Shown here: positions 14,913 to 23,845 of the stretch, piece by piece
Numbering within the stretch: the first letter of the stretch is position 1
Layout of the letters: every line of letters starts with the position of its first letter
Assembly: GCA_964630265.1 (NCBI GenBank)
Contig: CAZVRW010000038.1
Location: 1-30,640, forward strand
Source of the DNA: CAZBWP01 sp964630265
Lineage (GTDB): Bacteria; Pseudomonadota; Alphaproteobacteria; Rhodospirillales; Defluviicoccaceae
Length of the DNA: 30,640 nt
Reading direction: 5' to 3'
Made by a program: the position numbers and the translations under genes
The notes under the pieces: generated by a model
Database searches by the model: none
Told to the model about the DNA's origin: nothing
What the model saw: only the letters and a program-made list of their open reading frames with translations

Positions 14913-15305
14913 ATGGACCTATGGATCCCGCTCCGCGGGCACGCCGAATGGATCACGCAGTTCCGGGAGACGCTCTACAGCGGCACCGGGCTGACCTCGT
15001 CCCTGGTGATGGATGACGAGGCATGCGAGGTCGGCCAGTGGCTGGCGACGCACGCGGATAGCTTGTATCACCTGCGCGAATTCCAGGCGGCGAAGCACGT
15101 CCATCGACAGTTCCACCATCGCGCCGCCTATTGCCTGAAACTCGCCAGCTCCGGACGCCGCGCCGAGGCGCTGGCCGAGACCGAGGCGAACGGGGAACTG
15201 CGGCTGCTGTCCCGCCGGATGGTCAAGGCGTTCCAGGCGCTGAAACGCCAGGCGGCGCGGCAGCGCGTGCCGGTTCCCTGGACTGTCATCTCCGCCCGCG
15301 CCTGA
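14913..15305 (+). CDS. Stand-alone chemoreceptor zinc-binding (CZB) domain protein
   Basis: A 130-residue, mostly helical protein with the CZB pattern: H10 in GHAEWITQFRETL, then C38-E-V-G-Q-W-L (the CxxGxWL motif), then a helix with KHVHRQFHHRAAY providing H64 and H68 as candidate remaining ligands. CZB domains bind zinc through three His and one Cys and tune chemoreceptors or diguanylate cyclases (as in E. coli DgcZ). They can also be free-standing. Here no methyl-accepting or GGDEF domain is attached and none is encoded next door. The C-terminal 40 residues are a basic helix (MVKAFQALKRQAARQR). Expression is probably its own unit, with a palindrome upstream and a terminator-like hairpin downstream. 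Confidence 0.82.
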   Translation: MDLWIPLRGHAEWITQFRETLYSGTGLTSSLVMDDEACEVGQWLATHADSLYHLREFQAAKHVHRQFHHRAAYCLKLASSGRRAEALAETEANGELRLLSRRMVKAFQALKRQAARQRVPVPWTVISARA

Positions 15306-15343
15306 CCGCGAAACGCCGGTCATCGCAAATCCGACGGTGGGCG

Positions 15344-15382
15344 GCGGCCGCACGGCGGCCCCTGGGGCCCGGCCGCAATTTT
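15344..15382 (+). terminator. Intrinsic terminator candidate after the CZB gene
   Basis: The outer stem GCGGCCG (15344-15350) pairs with CGGCCGC (15370-15376), with an internal GGCCCC/GGGGCC self-complementary core (15357-15369), followed by AATTTT. Confidence 0.45.
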
Positions 15383-15499
15383 CGTGAAAATGTCGCGGAC
15401 TCTTCATGGCGTCGTCACCCGCTGGTGCGCCGAGGCGAGTACTTTGGCTCGCGGAGGCGCCGTGCGGGCGACTCAGCAATCCGAGAAGGGAGATGGAGA

Positions 15500-17320
15500 A
15501 TGATCCGATGTGGGACAACGCGCCGCCGGCTGATCGGCGGTACCGCCCTTGCGGCGCTCATGATGGGTGCCCAATCCGGCCACGCCGATGACTTCCGGGT
15601 ATTCCCGTATCTGCAGAACCCGTCCTCGGACGGCATGCTGTTCACTTGGTTCACCGAAGCCGATGTGGCCGGCACGCTGACCATCACCGGCGGCGACCTC
15701 GGCGCCCCGTTCGTAGTCAACTCCGCGCCGGAATTCCAGCCCAAGCTCGCGTACACGCAGACCGAGGTCAACGATGCGATCGCCAAGGGCTATCCGGTCC
15801 TGGGCGACACCAACTATAAGCATTCCGTCCCGGTTTCCGGCCTCTCGCCGAATACGAAGTACACCTACAGCGTGCAGCAGGACGGCTCGGTGTTCCAGTC
15901 GACGTTCAGCACGGCGCCAACGGCCGACGACTGGTCGCATGTGCGCTTTGTCGCGCTCTCGGATTCCGAGACCGAGCCCCGCGGCAACACCAACCAGCGG
16001 GACTGGCAAGTCGGTGGGCAGGCGCCGGGCAGCCTCGGCCGCCCGAGCGACTGGCCGAAAGACGGCGCGGGACGCGATCTCTACCCGCTCACCGAGACCA
16101 CCGGCTATCAACAGAATCTCCGCATCATCCGCGAGCGCGACCCCGACCTGATCGTCATGCCGGGCGACCTGGTCCAGGGTGGCGGCTATCAGCTCGGCTG
16201 GGACGAGTTCTTCCGCCACAATGCCGGCGAATTCGACACGCCGCTGAGCGAGCGGCCGATCGTGCCGGCCCTGGGCAACTGGGAAAACTTCGGCGCCATC
16301 AACGGCGGCTATGGCGTGCTCGCCGAGACGGGTGAGTTCGGCCCGCTCAAGGGGCGCGAGAAATACAAGGTGTACTATGACGCCCCGTCGAACGGGACGC
16401 CTGCGCACCAAGACAATTATTACCGCATCGATTACGGACCCGTTACCATCCTGACCATGGACAGCAGCAACGGCGAGCCGGACCAAACGCGTTTCGATCC
16501 CGATGCACTGGATACCGACACCCAGAGCAACTTCACCCGCGAACAGTATGAGTCGTTCGGCGGCACCGACCTCTCGGACTTCAACGAAGGCTCGGTCCAG
16601 TACAATTGGGTGGTCGAGCAACTCGAGGACGCCAGGGAAGCGGGTCAGATCATCTTCGTGCAGTTCCATCACGCGCCCTACACATCCGGCACGCACAGCC
16701 TGCCGATGAGCGATCCGGCAACCTCCGGCCAGGCGGGCACGCCCCTCCGCCAGTATTCCGACGAGTTCGAGGAATACGGCGTCGCCGCCGTTCTCTCCGG
16801 CCACAGCGAGATGTTCGAGCGCTCGTTCGTCGACCTGGACGGTGACGGCATCGGCGTACACTACTACGATGTCGGCGTTGCCGGAGACGGCATGCGTGGC
16901 GTTCGCTCACAGGACCCCGATGTTCGCAAAGAGCTGAACCCGTTCTCCCAGTGGACGGCCGACCTGGACGAAGGCGAACTGTGGCTCGACGTCGATGATG
17001 GCGCCGGCGGGACCTACCGGATGCTCGTCGACGGCGGCAAGCACTACGGCCACCTGGAGGTCAACCTCACCAAGCTGCCGGAGGGGTCGAACTTCCTCGC
17101 GCGGCTTGACCTCACGCCCGTGTACAGCTTTCCCATCCTGGATGCGGACTACACCCTGGTCGGCGACACCGAACGGCGGGTCTACGGCGATCAGGTCCGC
17201 TTGCTTATCGGCTTCGACGGCGCCGTCACCGCCGTTCCCGTGTGGAGCGGTACCGGCCTTCTCGCCCTGCTCGGCGGCACCCTGCTGATGCGCGCGGTTG
17301 GCCGCAGCCGCCGGCCGTAA
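15500..17320 (+). CDS. Exported metallophosphatase of the purple-acid-phosphatase type with altered metal motifs
   Basis: A 606-residue protein. Residues 1-29 are a Tat-type signal peptide (TTRRRLIGG followed by a short hydrophobic stretch and GHA). Residues 31-140 look like the fibronectin-like N-terminal domain of purple acid phosphatases (FPYLQNPSSDGMLFTWFTEAD, then VSGLSPNTKYTYSV). The calcineurin-like domain follows: SDSE (154-157), GD (222-223), GNWE (259-262), FHHAPY (389-394) and GHSEMFER (434-441). Canonical members have DxH, GNH(D/E) and GHxH(xYER); here three of these His positions are Glu, Trp and Glu. The last 30 residues (VPVW, a hydrophobic helix, then RSRRP) resemble a PEP-CTERM-like sorting signal. 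A good AAGGGAG precedes the ATG. The substrate is unknown; a phosphoester is assumed from the fold. Confidence 0.85.
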   Translation: MIRCGTTRRRLIGGTALAALMMGAQSGHADDFRVFPYLQNPSSDGMLFTWFTEADVAGTLTITGGDLGAPFVVNSAPEFQPKLAYTQTEVNDAIAKGYPVLGDTNYKHSVPVSGLSPNTKYTYSVQQDGSVFQSTFSTAPTADDWSHVRFVALSDSETEPRGNTNQRDWQVGGQAPGSLGRPSDWPKDGAGRDLYPLTETTGYQQNLRIIRERDPDLIVMPGDLVQGGGYQLGWDEFFRHNAGEFDTPLSERPIVPALGNWENFGAINGGYGVLAETGEFGPLKGREKYKVYYDAPSNGTPAHQDNYYRIDYGPVTILTMDSSNGEPDQTRFDPDALDTDTQSNFTREQYESFGGTDLSDFNEGSVQYNWVVEQLEDAREAGQIIFVQFHHAPYTSGTHSLPMSDPATSGQAGTPLRQYSDEFEEYGVAAVLSGHSEMFERSFVDLDGDGIGVHYYDVGVAGDGMRGVRSQDPDVRKELNPFSQWTADLDEGELWLDVDDGAGGTYRMLVDGGKHYGHLEVNLTKLPEGSNFLARLDLTPVYSFPILDADYTLVGDTERRVYGDQVRLLIGFDGAVTAVPVWSGTGLLALLGGTLLMRAVGRSRRP

Positions 17321-17347
17321 ACCCAGCCAACCGTCACCCAACCTGGG

Positions 17348-17379
17348 CCCCCCTGTCGGCGTCGCGACAGGGGGGTTTT
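17348..17379 (+). terminator. Strong intrinsic terminator of the metallophosphatase gene
   Basis: CCCCCCTGTCG (17348-17358) and CGACAGGGGGG (17365-17375) form a perfect 11-bp stem with a 6-base loop, followed by TTTT, 27 bp after the stop. Confidence 0.93.
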
Positions 17380-17705
17380 GGCGTCCTTTCGTCAGCCCGT
17401 CGATGACGGCCTCGGGCGCATCAGGGCGCGCCCCGCGCCGGCCGCCTTGACCGGTGCCGCCCCGGCGGTATCTGACGGGGTCGCCCCGGCTGTATCGGCG
17501 ATGCATCGGGCGGTACGGCGGGCTCCGGGGCGCCGGGCGAAAATCCTACTTTTTCCGACTTTTTCCGACATAAACCGACATTTTCACGCCGCAAACCCCG
17601 GTTTTTCAGCTTCTCGCTGACTTTTTTGCGTTCGCACCCCGCCGAAACCGCCCTACATCGACACTCCGGCGCGCCAGAGCGTTGCCAACGGCCTTGCCGC
17701 CTCGC
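17380..17705. other. Intergenic region with CCGAC repeats and a second terminator-like hairpin
   Basis: No coding region is supported. From 17549 to 17578 three roughly 10-bp units end in CCGA (CTTTTTCCGA twice, then CATAAACCGA), one helical turn apart. At 17606-17627 TCAGC-TTCTC-GCTGA is followed by CTTTTTT, a small plus-strand intrinsic-terminator shape with no upstream gene of its own. The 3' end of the convergent MFS gene lies at 17706. Confidence 0.5.
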
Positions 17706-18995
17706 TCAAATCCGCTCGTCGCGCACGAACAGCAGGAGGATCAGCCCGACGACGAAAAAGACGATGATGGTCGCCATGGCCGGGCGCAGGGCGCCGCCGG
17801 CTAGGGCCGCCACGGCGCCGAAGACCCAGGGGCCGACCGGGGCCGTCACCTTGCCCGACAGGGCGAACAGGCCGAACATCTCGGTCTGCAGGTGCGCCGG
17901 CGCGAGGCGCGCCATGATCGAGCGGCTCGCCGACTGCACCGGCCCGAAAAAGAGGCCGAGCGGCAGGGCGAAGGCCCAGAACCACAGCGGCTCGGTGCTG
18001 ACCAGGATCAGGCTGCCCAGGACGATCAGGCAGACGAGCGAGATCAGCACCGTCTTCTTCGGGCCGATCCAGTCGTCGAGCCAGCCGAAGCCGACGGCGC
18101 CGATGCCGGCGGTGACGTTCAGGCCGATGGCGAAGAGGATGATCTCGTCGAAGCTCATGCCGATCTCGCGCCCGGCGTAGATGCCGCCGACGGCAAACAG
18201 GGTGGTCAGTCCGTCCACGTAGAACAGCCGCGCCACCAGGAACCAGACGATGACGCGATAGGATCCGAGCCGGCCCAAGGTGGCGATCAGGGTTGCCAGC
18301 CCTTCGCGGGCCGCGGTGACGGGGCGCAAGCCGGCGCTCGGGCGGTCCGGGGTGAACAGAAAGAACGGAATGCTGAAGACGGTGAACCAGAGGGCGACCA
18401 GGATCGCCGTCGCCCGCACCGGCTCCTGTGCGGCCGCGTCGAGGCCGAATAGCGGCGGACTCGGCTCGATCAGCACGAACAGCGCGACCAGCAGACAGGC
18501 GACGCCGCCGATGTAGCCGGCGCCGAAGCCCCAGCCGGAGAGGCGGCCGATCATCGTCGGCGGCACCAGGTCCTTGAGCATGGCGTTGTAGAAGACGTTG
18601 GCCATCTCGAAGGCGAAGTTGCCGAGGCCGAGAAGCAGCAGCGCCAGCGCGGCGAACCGGGCATCCGGCTCGACGAACCACAACAGCCCCGCGGCGGCGA
18701 TGCAGACGACGGTAAAGGCGCCGATCCACGGCTTGCGCCGGCCGCTGCGGTCGGCGATGGCGCCGAGGACGGGGGCGAGCAGGGCGACCAGCAGCGCCGA
18801 GCCGCCCATGGTCCAGGTCCACAGCGTCGGGCCCAGGTCGTCGGGCCTGACCGCCTTGGTGAAATAGGCGGCGAACACGAAGGTGGTGATCACCGTCGGA
18901 AAGCCCTGGGTCGCCCAGTCGTAGAGGCACCAGGCGGCGCGCGCTGCCGGGCCGGGCGGGACGGCCGGCGGCGGCAGCGGCGCGGCTTCGGTCAT
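17706..18995 (-). CDS. MFS transporter, UMF1 family
   Basis: A 429-residue polytopic membrane protein with about 12 hydrophobic segments. The N-terminus AAWCLYDWATQGFPTVITTFVFAAYFTK matches the UMF1 (Atg22-like) signature (W-x-L-Y-D-W-A). After the second helix comes GAIADRSGRRKPW, the MFS loop 2-3 motif. Other UMF1-like stretches are NVFYNAMLKDL, SGWGFGAGYIGG and GPVQSASRSIMARLAP. The substrate of bacterial UMF1 proteins is generally unknown. The start at 18995 is 23 bp after the GDH stop on the same strand, so it is probably translated from the gdh transcript, and transport of an amino acid or related compound is an attractive but unproven idea. A longer upstream reading would overlap the GDH gene and is rejected. 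Confidence 0.9.
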   Translation of the reverse strand: MTEAAPLPPPAVPPGPAARAAWCLYDWATQGFPTVITTFVFAAYFTKAVRPDDLGPTLWTWTMGGSALLVALLAPVLGAIADRSGRRKPWIGAFTVVCIAAAGLLWFVEPDARFAALALLLLGLGNFAFEMANVFYNAMLKDLVPPTMIGRLSGWGFGAGYIGGVACLLVALFVLIEPSPPLFGLDAAAQEPVRATAILVALWFTVFSIPFFLFTPDRPSAGLRPVTAAREGLATLIATLGRLGSYRVIVWFLVARLFYVDGLTTLFAVGGIYAGREIGMSFDEIILFAIGLNVTAGIGAVGFGWLDDWIGPKKTVLISLVCLIVLGSLILVSTEPLWFWAFALPLGLFFGPVQSASRSIMARLAPAHLQTEMFGLFALSGKVTAPVGPWVFGAVAALAGGALRPAMATIIVFFVVGLILLLFVRDERI

Positions 18996-19018
18996 TGCGA
19001 GGCCGGCGCCCGGCGGAG

Positions 19019-22000
19019 TCAGCAGGCGACCAGCGCGCCGAGCTGGCGGCTGGCGACGGTGAGCATCGACAGGTCGACCGGGCTCGTCCCCTCCAGTTCG
19101 GCGAGCAGCCCGCGCATCCGCGCCACCTGCGGACCGCGCGCCGCCGCCCAGTCCTCGACGGCGCCGTCGCCGGCGGTCCCCGCCGCGTCGATCACCGCGG
19201 TGGTCAGCGCCGACTGGGAGGCGTACAGTTCCTCGACGGTCGCCGACAGTGCCAGCTTCTGCCAATAGCTCGCCGCCGGCAGCCGCTCCGCCTGGTAGCG
19301 CAGCCAGCCGAAGCCCAGCAGATCGCCGACGGCATAGTAGAGGCGGGCCACCGCCTCGCCGTCGAGCTCGCGCATCCGGGCGATGCGGACGATGTCGCAG
19401 CCGGACGGCAGGACGATGAGATAGGCGACGCGACGCGCCAGCGACCCCGGCACGCCTTCGCTCTCGAACCGCTCGGCGCGGTGCAGAATGCGCGCGTTGA
19501 CGTCCTCAGGCAGCACCGTGGCAATGCGCTCGGCGACCGTGGTGAGCGGCGCGCGATAGGCTTCGACGTTGGCGGTGATGTCGATGGGCGTGCCGCCGTT
19601 GCGCAGGAACCACATGGTCGTCCGCTCCAGCAGCCGCTGCACGTCGCGGTGCAGGTCCGTCTGCACCGCCGCCGGCACAGCGTTGTCCAGGGCCTCGATC
19701 TTCTCCCAGATCTCGCGGGCGCGGAAGACGTCGCGGGCGATGATATAGGCGCGGGCGATGTCGATGGGCGGCATCGCCGATTTCTCCGACAACTCCGAGA
19801 CGAAGGTGCCGCCGACGCGGTTGATCAGGCTGTTGGTCAGCGACGTGGCGATCAACTCGCGGCGCAGCCGGTGGCCGGCGATGCGATCGCCGAAGCGCTG
19901 CTGCAGCGGCGTCGGGAAATAACGGACGACGTCGTCCGCCATGTGTTTGTCGTCGGGCAGGTCGGACTCGATGACGTGGTCATAGAGCCACAGCTTGCAG
20001 TAAGCGAACAGCACGGCGATCTCCGGCCGCGTCGGCCCCTGCCCGGCGGCGGCCCGCTCGGCGAGCGTCTCGTCATCGGGCAGGGCCTCGACGCCACGGT
20101 CGAGGCGGCCCTGGCCCTCCAGCAGCCGCATCAGGCGGATCTGGTCGTCGATGGCCGCCGCCCCCTCCGCCGCGATCAGGGTGATCGCCTGGGTCTGCAG
20201 ATAGTTGTCGCGGAGCACCAGGGCCGCGACCTCGTCGGTCATCTGTTCGAGCAAGGCGTTGCGCTGTTTGCCGGTCATGTCGCCGTCGGTGACCACCGCA
20301 TCGAGCAGGATCTTGATGTTGACCTCGTGGTCCGAGCAGTCGACGCCGGCCGAGTTGTCGATGAAGTCGGTGTTGATGCGCCCGGACCTGGCGGCATAGG
20401 CGATGCGCCCCTGCTGCGTCAGCCCCAGGTTCGCCCCCTCGCCGATGACCTTGCACCGGAGGTCCTCGGCATCGACGCGCAGCCCGTCATTCGCCCGGTC
20501 GCCGGCATCGGCATGGGACTCGTCCGCAGCCTTGACGTAGGTGCCGATGCCGCCGAACCACAGCAGATCGACCTCGGCCTTGAGCAGGGCGCGGATCAGC
20601 GCCGGCGGTGTCATCTGGGTATCGCGCAGCCCGAAGCGGGCGCGGATCTCGGGCGTCAGCGTCAGCGTCTTCGCCCGGCGGTCGAAGATCCGCCCGCCGG
20701 GTGACAGCAGGTCGGTCGCATAGTCGGACCACGCCGAACGCGGCAGCTCGAACAGACGCTGCCGTTCGGCGAAGCTCACCGCCGGATCGGGGTCGGGGTC
20801 GACGAAGATGTGCAGGTGGTTGAAGGCCGCCACCAGCTTGATGCAGGGCGACAGCAGCATGCCGTTGCCGAACACGTCGCCAGACATGTCACCGACACCG
20901 ACGACGGTGAACGGCTCTTCCTGGATGTTGGTGCCGAGTTCGCGGAAGTGGCGTTTCACCGACTCCCAGGCGCCCTTGGCGGTGATCCCCATCTTCTTGT
21001 GGTCGTAGCCCTGGCTGCCGCCCGACGCGAAGGCATCGCCGAGCCAGAAGCCATAGTCGTTGGACAGCGCATTGGCGATGTCGGAGAACGTCGCCGTGCC
21101 CTTGTCGGCGGCGACCACCAGATAGGGATCGTCGTCGTCGCGGCGGATGACATCGACCGGCGGCACGACGCCGCCGCCGACCCGATTGTCGGTGATGTCC
21201 AGCAGCCCCTGCACCAGCATCCGGTAACAGGCGATGCCCTCGTTTTGCACCGCCTCGCGATCACCGCCGCCGGGCGGCCGCTTGACGACGAAGCCGCCCT
21301 TGGCGCCGACCGGCACGATCACCGCGTTCTTCACCTGCTGCGCCTTCATCAGTCCGAGGATCTCGGTGCGGAAATCCTCGCGCCGGTCGGACCAGCGGAT
21401 GCCGCCGCGCGCCACCTTGCCGCCGCGCAGGTGGATGCCCTCCATGCGCGGCGAATAGACGAAGACCTCGACCATCGGCCGCGGCAGCGGCAGGTCGTCC
21501 AGCGCCCGGCTGTCGAACTTGAAGGAGACGTAGGACTTCGGCTGGCCATCGGCGCCCGGCTGGAAATAGTTGGTGCGCAGCATCGCCTCGACGCAGTTGA
21601 CGAAGCGTCGGAGGATCCGGTCGTCGTCGGCGCTGACCACCGCGTCCAGTTCGGCGGCGATCCGCTGGCGAATGGCGCCGGCGCGCGCCTCCCGGTCTTC
21701 GCCCTCGGCCGGATCGAAAAGGCTGAAAAACAACGCGACGATGTCCCGCGCCACCTTGGGATTGCCGATCAGCACCTGCTCCATATACGACTGGGAGAAG
21801 GTAATGCCGGCCTGACGCAGGAATTTGGCGCAGGCGCGCAAGATGACCACTTGGCGGCCGGTCAACCCGGCTTCCAGCACCAGCGTGTTGAAGTGGTCGC
21901 TTTCCGCCTCGCCGTCCCAGAGCTTGAGAAAGGCATCGTGAAACGGGTCGCGGATCGTCTCGAGGTCGATGGCCATGCCGCTTCTCGCGGCCAAGCCGAA

Positions 22001-23845
22001 ATCGTGGAGATAGACGGTCCGCTCGCCGCCGGCGCCCACCGTCACCGCGTGCGGCACCTCGTCGAGCACCTTGAGGCCGAGATGCTCGAGCATCGGCAGG
22101 ACATCGGACAGCACCATGGGCGCGCCCGGATGATAGATCTTGAAGCGCATGCAGTGCGGCTCGGCGTCGAACGGCCGGTAGATCATCGTCTCCACCGAGC
22201 CGATGGACAGCACGGCCTCGATCTTGTCGATATCGGCGACCGCCACGTCGGCGCTGAAGATTTCCTGGTAGCCGGCGGGAAAGGCCGAGCCATAGAGGCG
22301 GTGCAGGTGATGGGCCGCCTCCTCGCCGTGGGCGCTGATCAGCGACTCGAGCAGCCGGTCCGACCACGTCCGTGTGACGTCGACGATCGAGGCCTCGACG
22401 TTGGCGGGGTCGTAGTCGGGGATCTGCCCGGTTGCCGTGCGGATGGTCAGATAGAGACGGGCGAGCGGCGATGATCCCATCTCCGCCGCATGGTTGGCGA
22501 TCCGGCCGTCGAAGGCCTTCTCGAGAACCGCGACGATGCTCTTGCGGAGCCGCGTGGTGTAGCGGTCGCGGGGCACGTAGACGAGGCAGGTGACGAACCG
22601 TTCGTAATCGTCGCGCCGCATGAACAAGGCGACCTGCGGTCGCTCCTGCAGGTGCAGGACGCCCAAGGCCGTATGGAACAGGTGATCGACGGAAACCTGG
22701 AACAGCTCGTCACGCGGAAAGGTTTCCAGGATGTTCAACAAAGTCTTGCCGTCGTGCCCCAGCGGGTCGAAGCCGGCGCGCTCAATGACGTCGCGAATCT
22801 TGCGGCGCATGATCGGGATCGAGTTCGGGCTGCGGTTGTAGGCGGCGGCGGTGAACAGCCCGACGAACATGCGCAGGCCGACGACGCGGCCCTCGCCATC
22901 AAAACGCCGCAAACCGATGATGTCCATCGGCACCGATCGGTGGACCACCGACGTCTTGTCGGACTTGGTGAGCGTCAACGCTTCATCGCGCGCCACGAAC
23001 GCGCGGATGGCGCGCGGCAGCCGCTCCGGATCCTGCGCCTCGTCGATGACGAAGGCGGCGGGATCGCGGAGGATGCCGAGGCCCGAGTCCGGCACGATGG
23101 TCGGCAGCGCCGCACCTGGAGCAAAGGTGAATTCGCGATGCCCGAGGAAGGTGAAGTGATCGTCGCGCAACCAGTCGAGGAACGCCCTGATCTCGGACAC
23201 CTGGTCGGCGGGACGCCCGGGCAGCGTCGCATCCAGCGTGGCCAGCATCTCGTTGCACTGCTCGCGCATCGCCCGCCAGTCCTCGACGGCGGCGCGGACG
23301 CTCGCCAGCACGTCTTCAAGGGCGGTGCGGAGCTCGTCCAGGGCGTCGCCGGAAATGTGCGTCACCTCGACGTGGATGAACGACTCCACGGCCATCGTCT
23401 GCTCAAGCTCCCCCCGCGGCCGCACCTCGACGAGGGCGTGCCGGCGATCGCGCCGCACCGCGAACATCGGGTGGACGAGGCGGTGGCTGGCGAGCTCCCG
23501 CAACACCAGCGCGGCGGTGACCGAGTCGACCAGGAACGGCATGTTGTCGGTGACGATCTCGACCACCGTGTGTTCGCAGCGCCAGCCATGTTCGGTCAGG
23601 CGCGGATTGTAGACGCGAACCAGGGACGCGCCCGCGGGCCGCGTCGCCGCCAGGCGCCAGTGGCTGAAAATGGCACCGAACAGATTTTCGACCGTCTCGT
23701 CACGAACGTCCCTGGGCGGCACGTGCTGCAGATAGCCTTCGACGAAAGGGGCGAACGCGTCGGCCTTTTGACTGCCGAGGCGTTGCCGCGCGAAGTCCTG
23801 GATCTTGCTGACCAACTCGGCGGTGAAGGACGCGGTTTGGCCCAT
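19019..23845 (-). CDS. gdhB: NAD-specific glutamate dehydrogenase, large (180-kDa) class
   Basis: A 1608-residue protein, the usual size of the L_180 class of NAD-GDH, which deaminates glutamate to 2-oxoglutarate and ammonia. Its long N-terminal part has ACT-like segments (EHTVVEIVTDNMPFLVDSV, FLGHREFTF). The catalytic domain sits in the second half: GGIRWSDRREDFRTEILGLM, then VPVGAKGGFVVK with the catalytic-type Lys near 849, GVGDMSGDVFGNGML, FVDPDPDP and IGEGANLGLTQ. The start is ATG 23845 with GGAGG eight bases upstream; the frame stays open 75 codons further upstream but that stretch is repetitive, Arg/Gly-rich and unconserved. First gene of a probable operon with the MFS transporter. This enzyme class is often catabolic and allosterically controlled. 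Confidence 0.96.
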   Translation of the reverse strand: MGQTASFTAELVSKIQDFARQRLGSQKADAFAPFVEGYLQHVPPRDVRDETVENLFGAIFSHWRLAATRPAGASLVRVYNPRLTEHGWRCEHTVVEIVTDNMPFLVDSVTAALVLRELASHRLVHPMFAVRRDRRHALVEVRPRGELEQTMAVESFIHVEVTHISGDALDELRTALEDVLASVRAAVEDWRAMREQCNEMLATLDATLPGRPADQVSEIRAFLDWLRDDHFTFLGHREFTFAPGAALPTIVPDSGLGILRDPAAFVIDEAQDPERLPRAIRAFVARDEALTLTKSDKTSVVHRSVPMDIIGLRRFDGEGRVVGLRMFVGLFTAAAYNRSPNSIPIMRRKIRDVIERAGFDPLGHDGKTLLNILETFPRDELFQVSVDHLFHTALGVLHLQERPQVALFMRRDDYERFVTCLVYVPRDRYTTRLRKSIVAVLEKAFDGRIANHAAEMGSSPLARLYLTIRTATGQIPDYDPANVEASIVDVTRTWSDRLLESLISAHGEEAAHHLHRLYGSAFPAGYQEIFSADVAVADIDKIEAVLSIGSVETMIYRPFDAEPHCMRFKIYHPGAPMVLSDVLPMLEHLGLKVLDEVPHAVTVGAGGERTVYLHDFGLAARSGMAIDLETIRDPFHDAFLKLWDGEAESDHFNTLVLEAGLTGRQVVILRACAKFLRQAGITFSQSYMEQVLIGNPKVARDIVALFFSLFDPAEGEDREARAGAIRQRIAAELDAVVSADDDRILRRFVNCVEAMLRTNYFQPGADGQPKSYVSFKFDSRALDDLPLPRPMVEVFVYSPRMEGIHLRGGKVARGGIRWSDRREDFRTEILGLMKAQQVKNAVIVPVGAKGGFVVKRPPGGGDREAVQNEGIACYRMLVQGLLDITDNRVGGGVVPPVDVIRRDDDDPYLVVAADKGTATFSDIANALSNDYGFWLGDAFASGGSQGYDHKKMGITAKGAWESVKRHFRELGTNIQEEPFTVVGVGDMSGDVFGNGMLLSPCIKLVAAFNHLHIFVDPDPDPAVSFAERQRLFELPRSAWSDYATDLLSPGGRIFDRRAKTLTLTPEIRARFGLRDTQMTPPALIRALLKAEVDLLWFGGIGTYVKAADESHADAGDRANDGLRVDAEDLRCKVIGEGANLGLTQQGRIAYAARSGRINTDFIDNSAGVDCSDHEVNIKILLDAVVTDGDMTGKQRNALLEQMTDEVAALVLRDNYLQTQAITLIAAEGAAAIDDQIRLMRLLEGQGRLDRGVEALPDDETLAERAAAGQGPTRPEIAVLFAYCKLWLYDHVIESDLPDDKHMADDVVRYFPTPLQQRFGDRIAGHRLRRELIATSLTNSLINRVGGTFVSELSEKSAMPPIDIARAYIIARDVFRAREIWEKIEALDNAVPAAVQTDLHRDVQRLLERTTMWFLRNGGTPIDITANVEAYRAPLTTVAERIATVLPEDVNARILHRAERFESEGVPGSLARRVAYLIVLPSGCDIVRIARMRELDGEAVARLYYAVGDLLGFGWLRYQAERLPAASYWQKLALSATVEELYASQSALTTAVIDAAGTAGDGAVEDWAAARGPQVARMRGLLAELEGTSPVDLSMLTVASRQLGALVAC

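Noticed and set aside
15131..15499. N-terminal extension of the metallophosphatase overlapping the CZB gene
   Set aside because: The extension is Arg/Gly-rich and out of frame with the CZB gene. The Tat signal and Shine-Dalgarno define the start at 15500.
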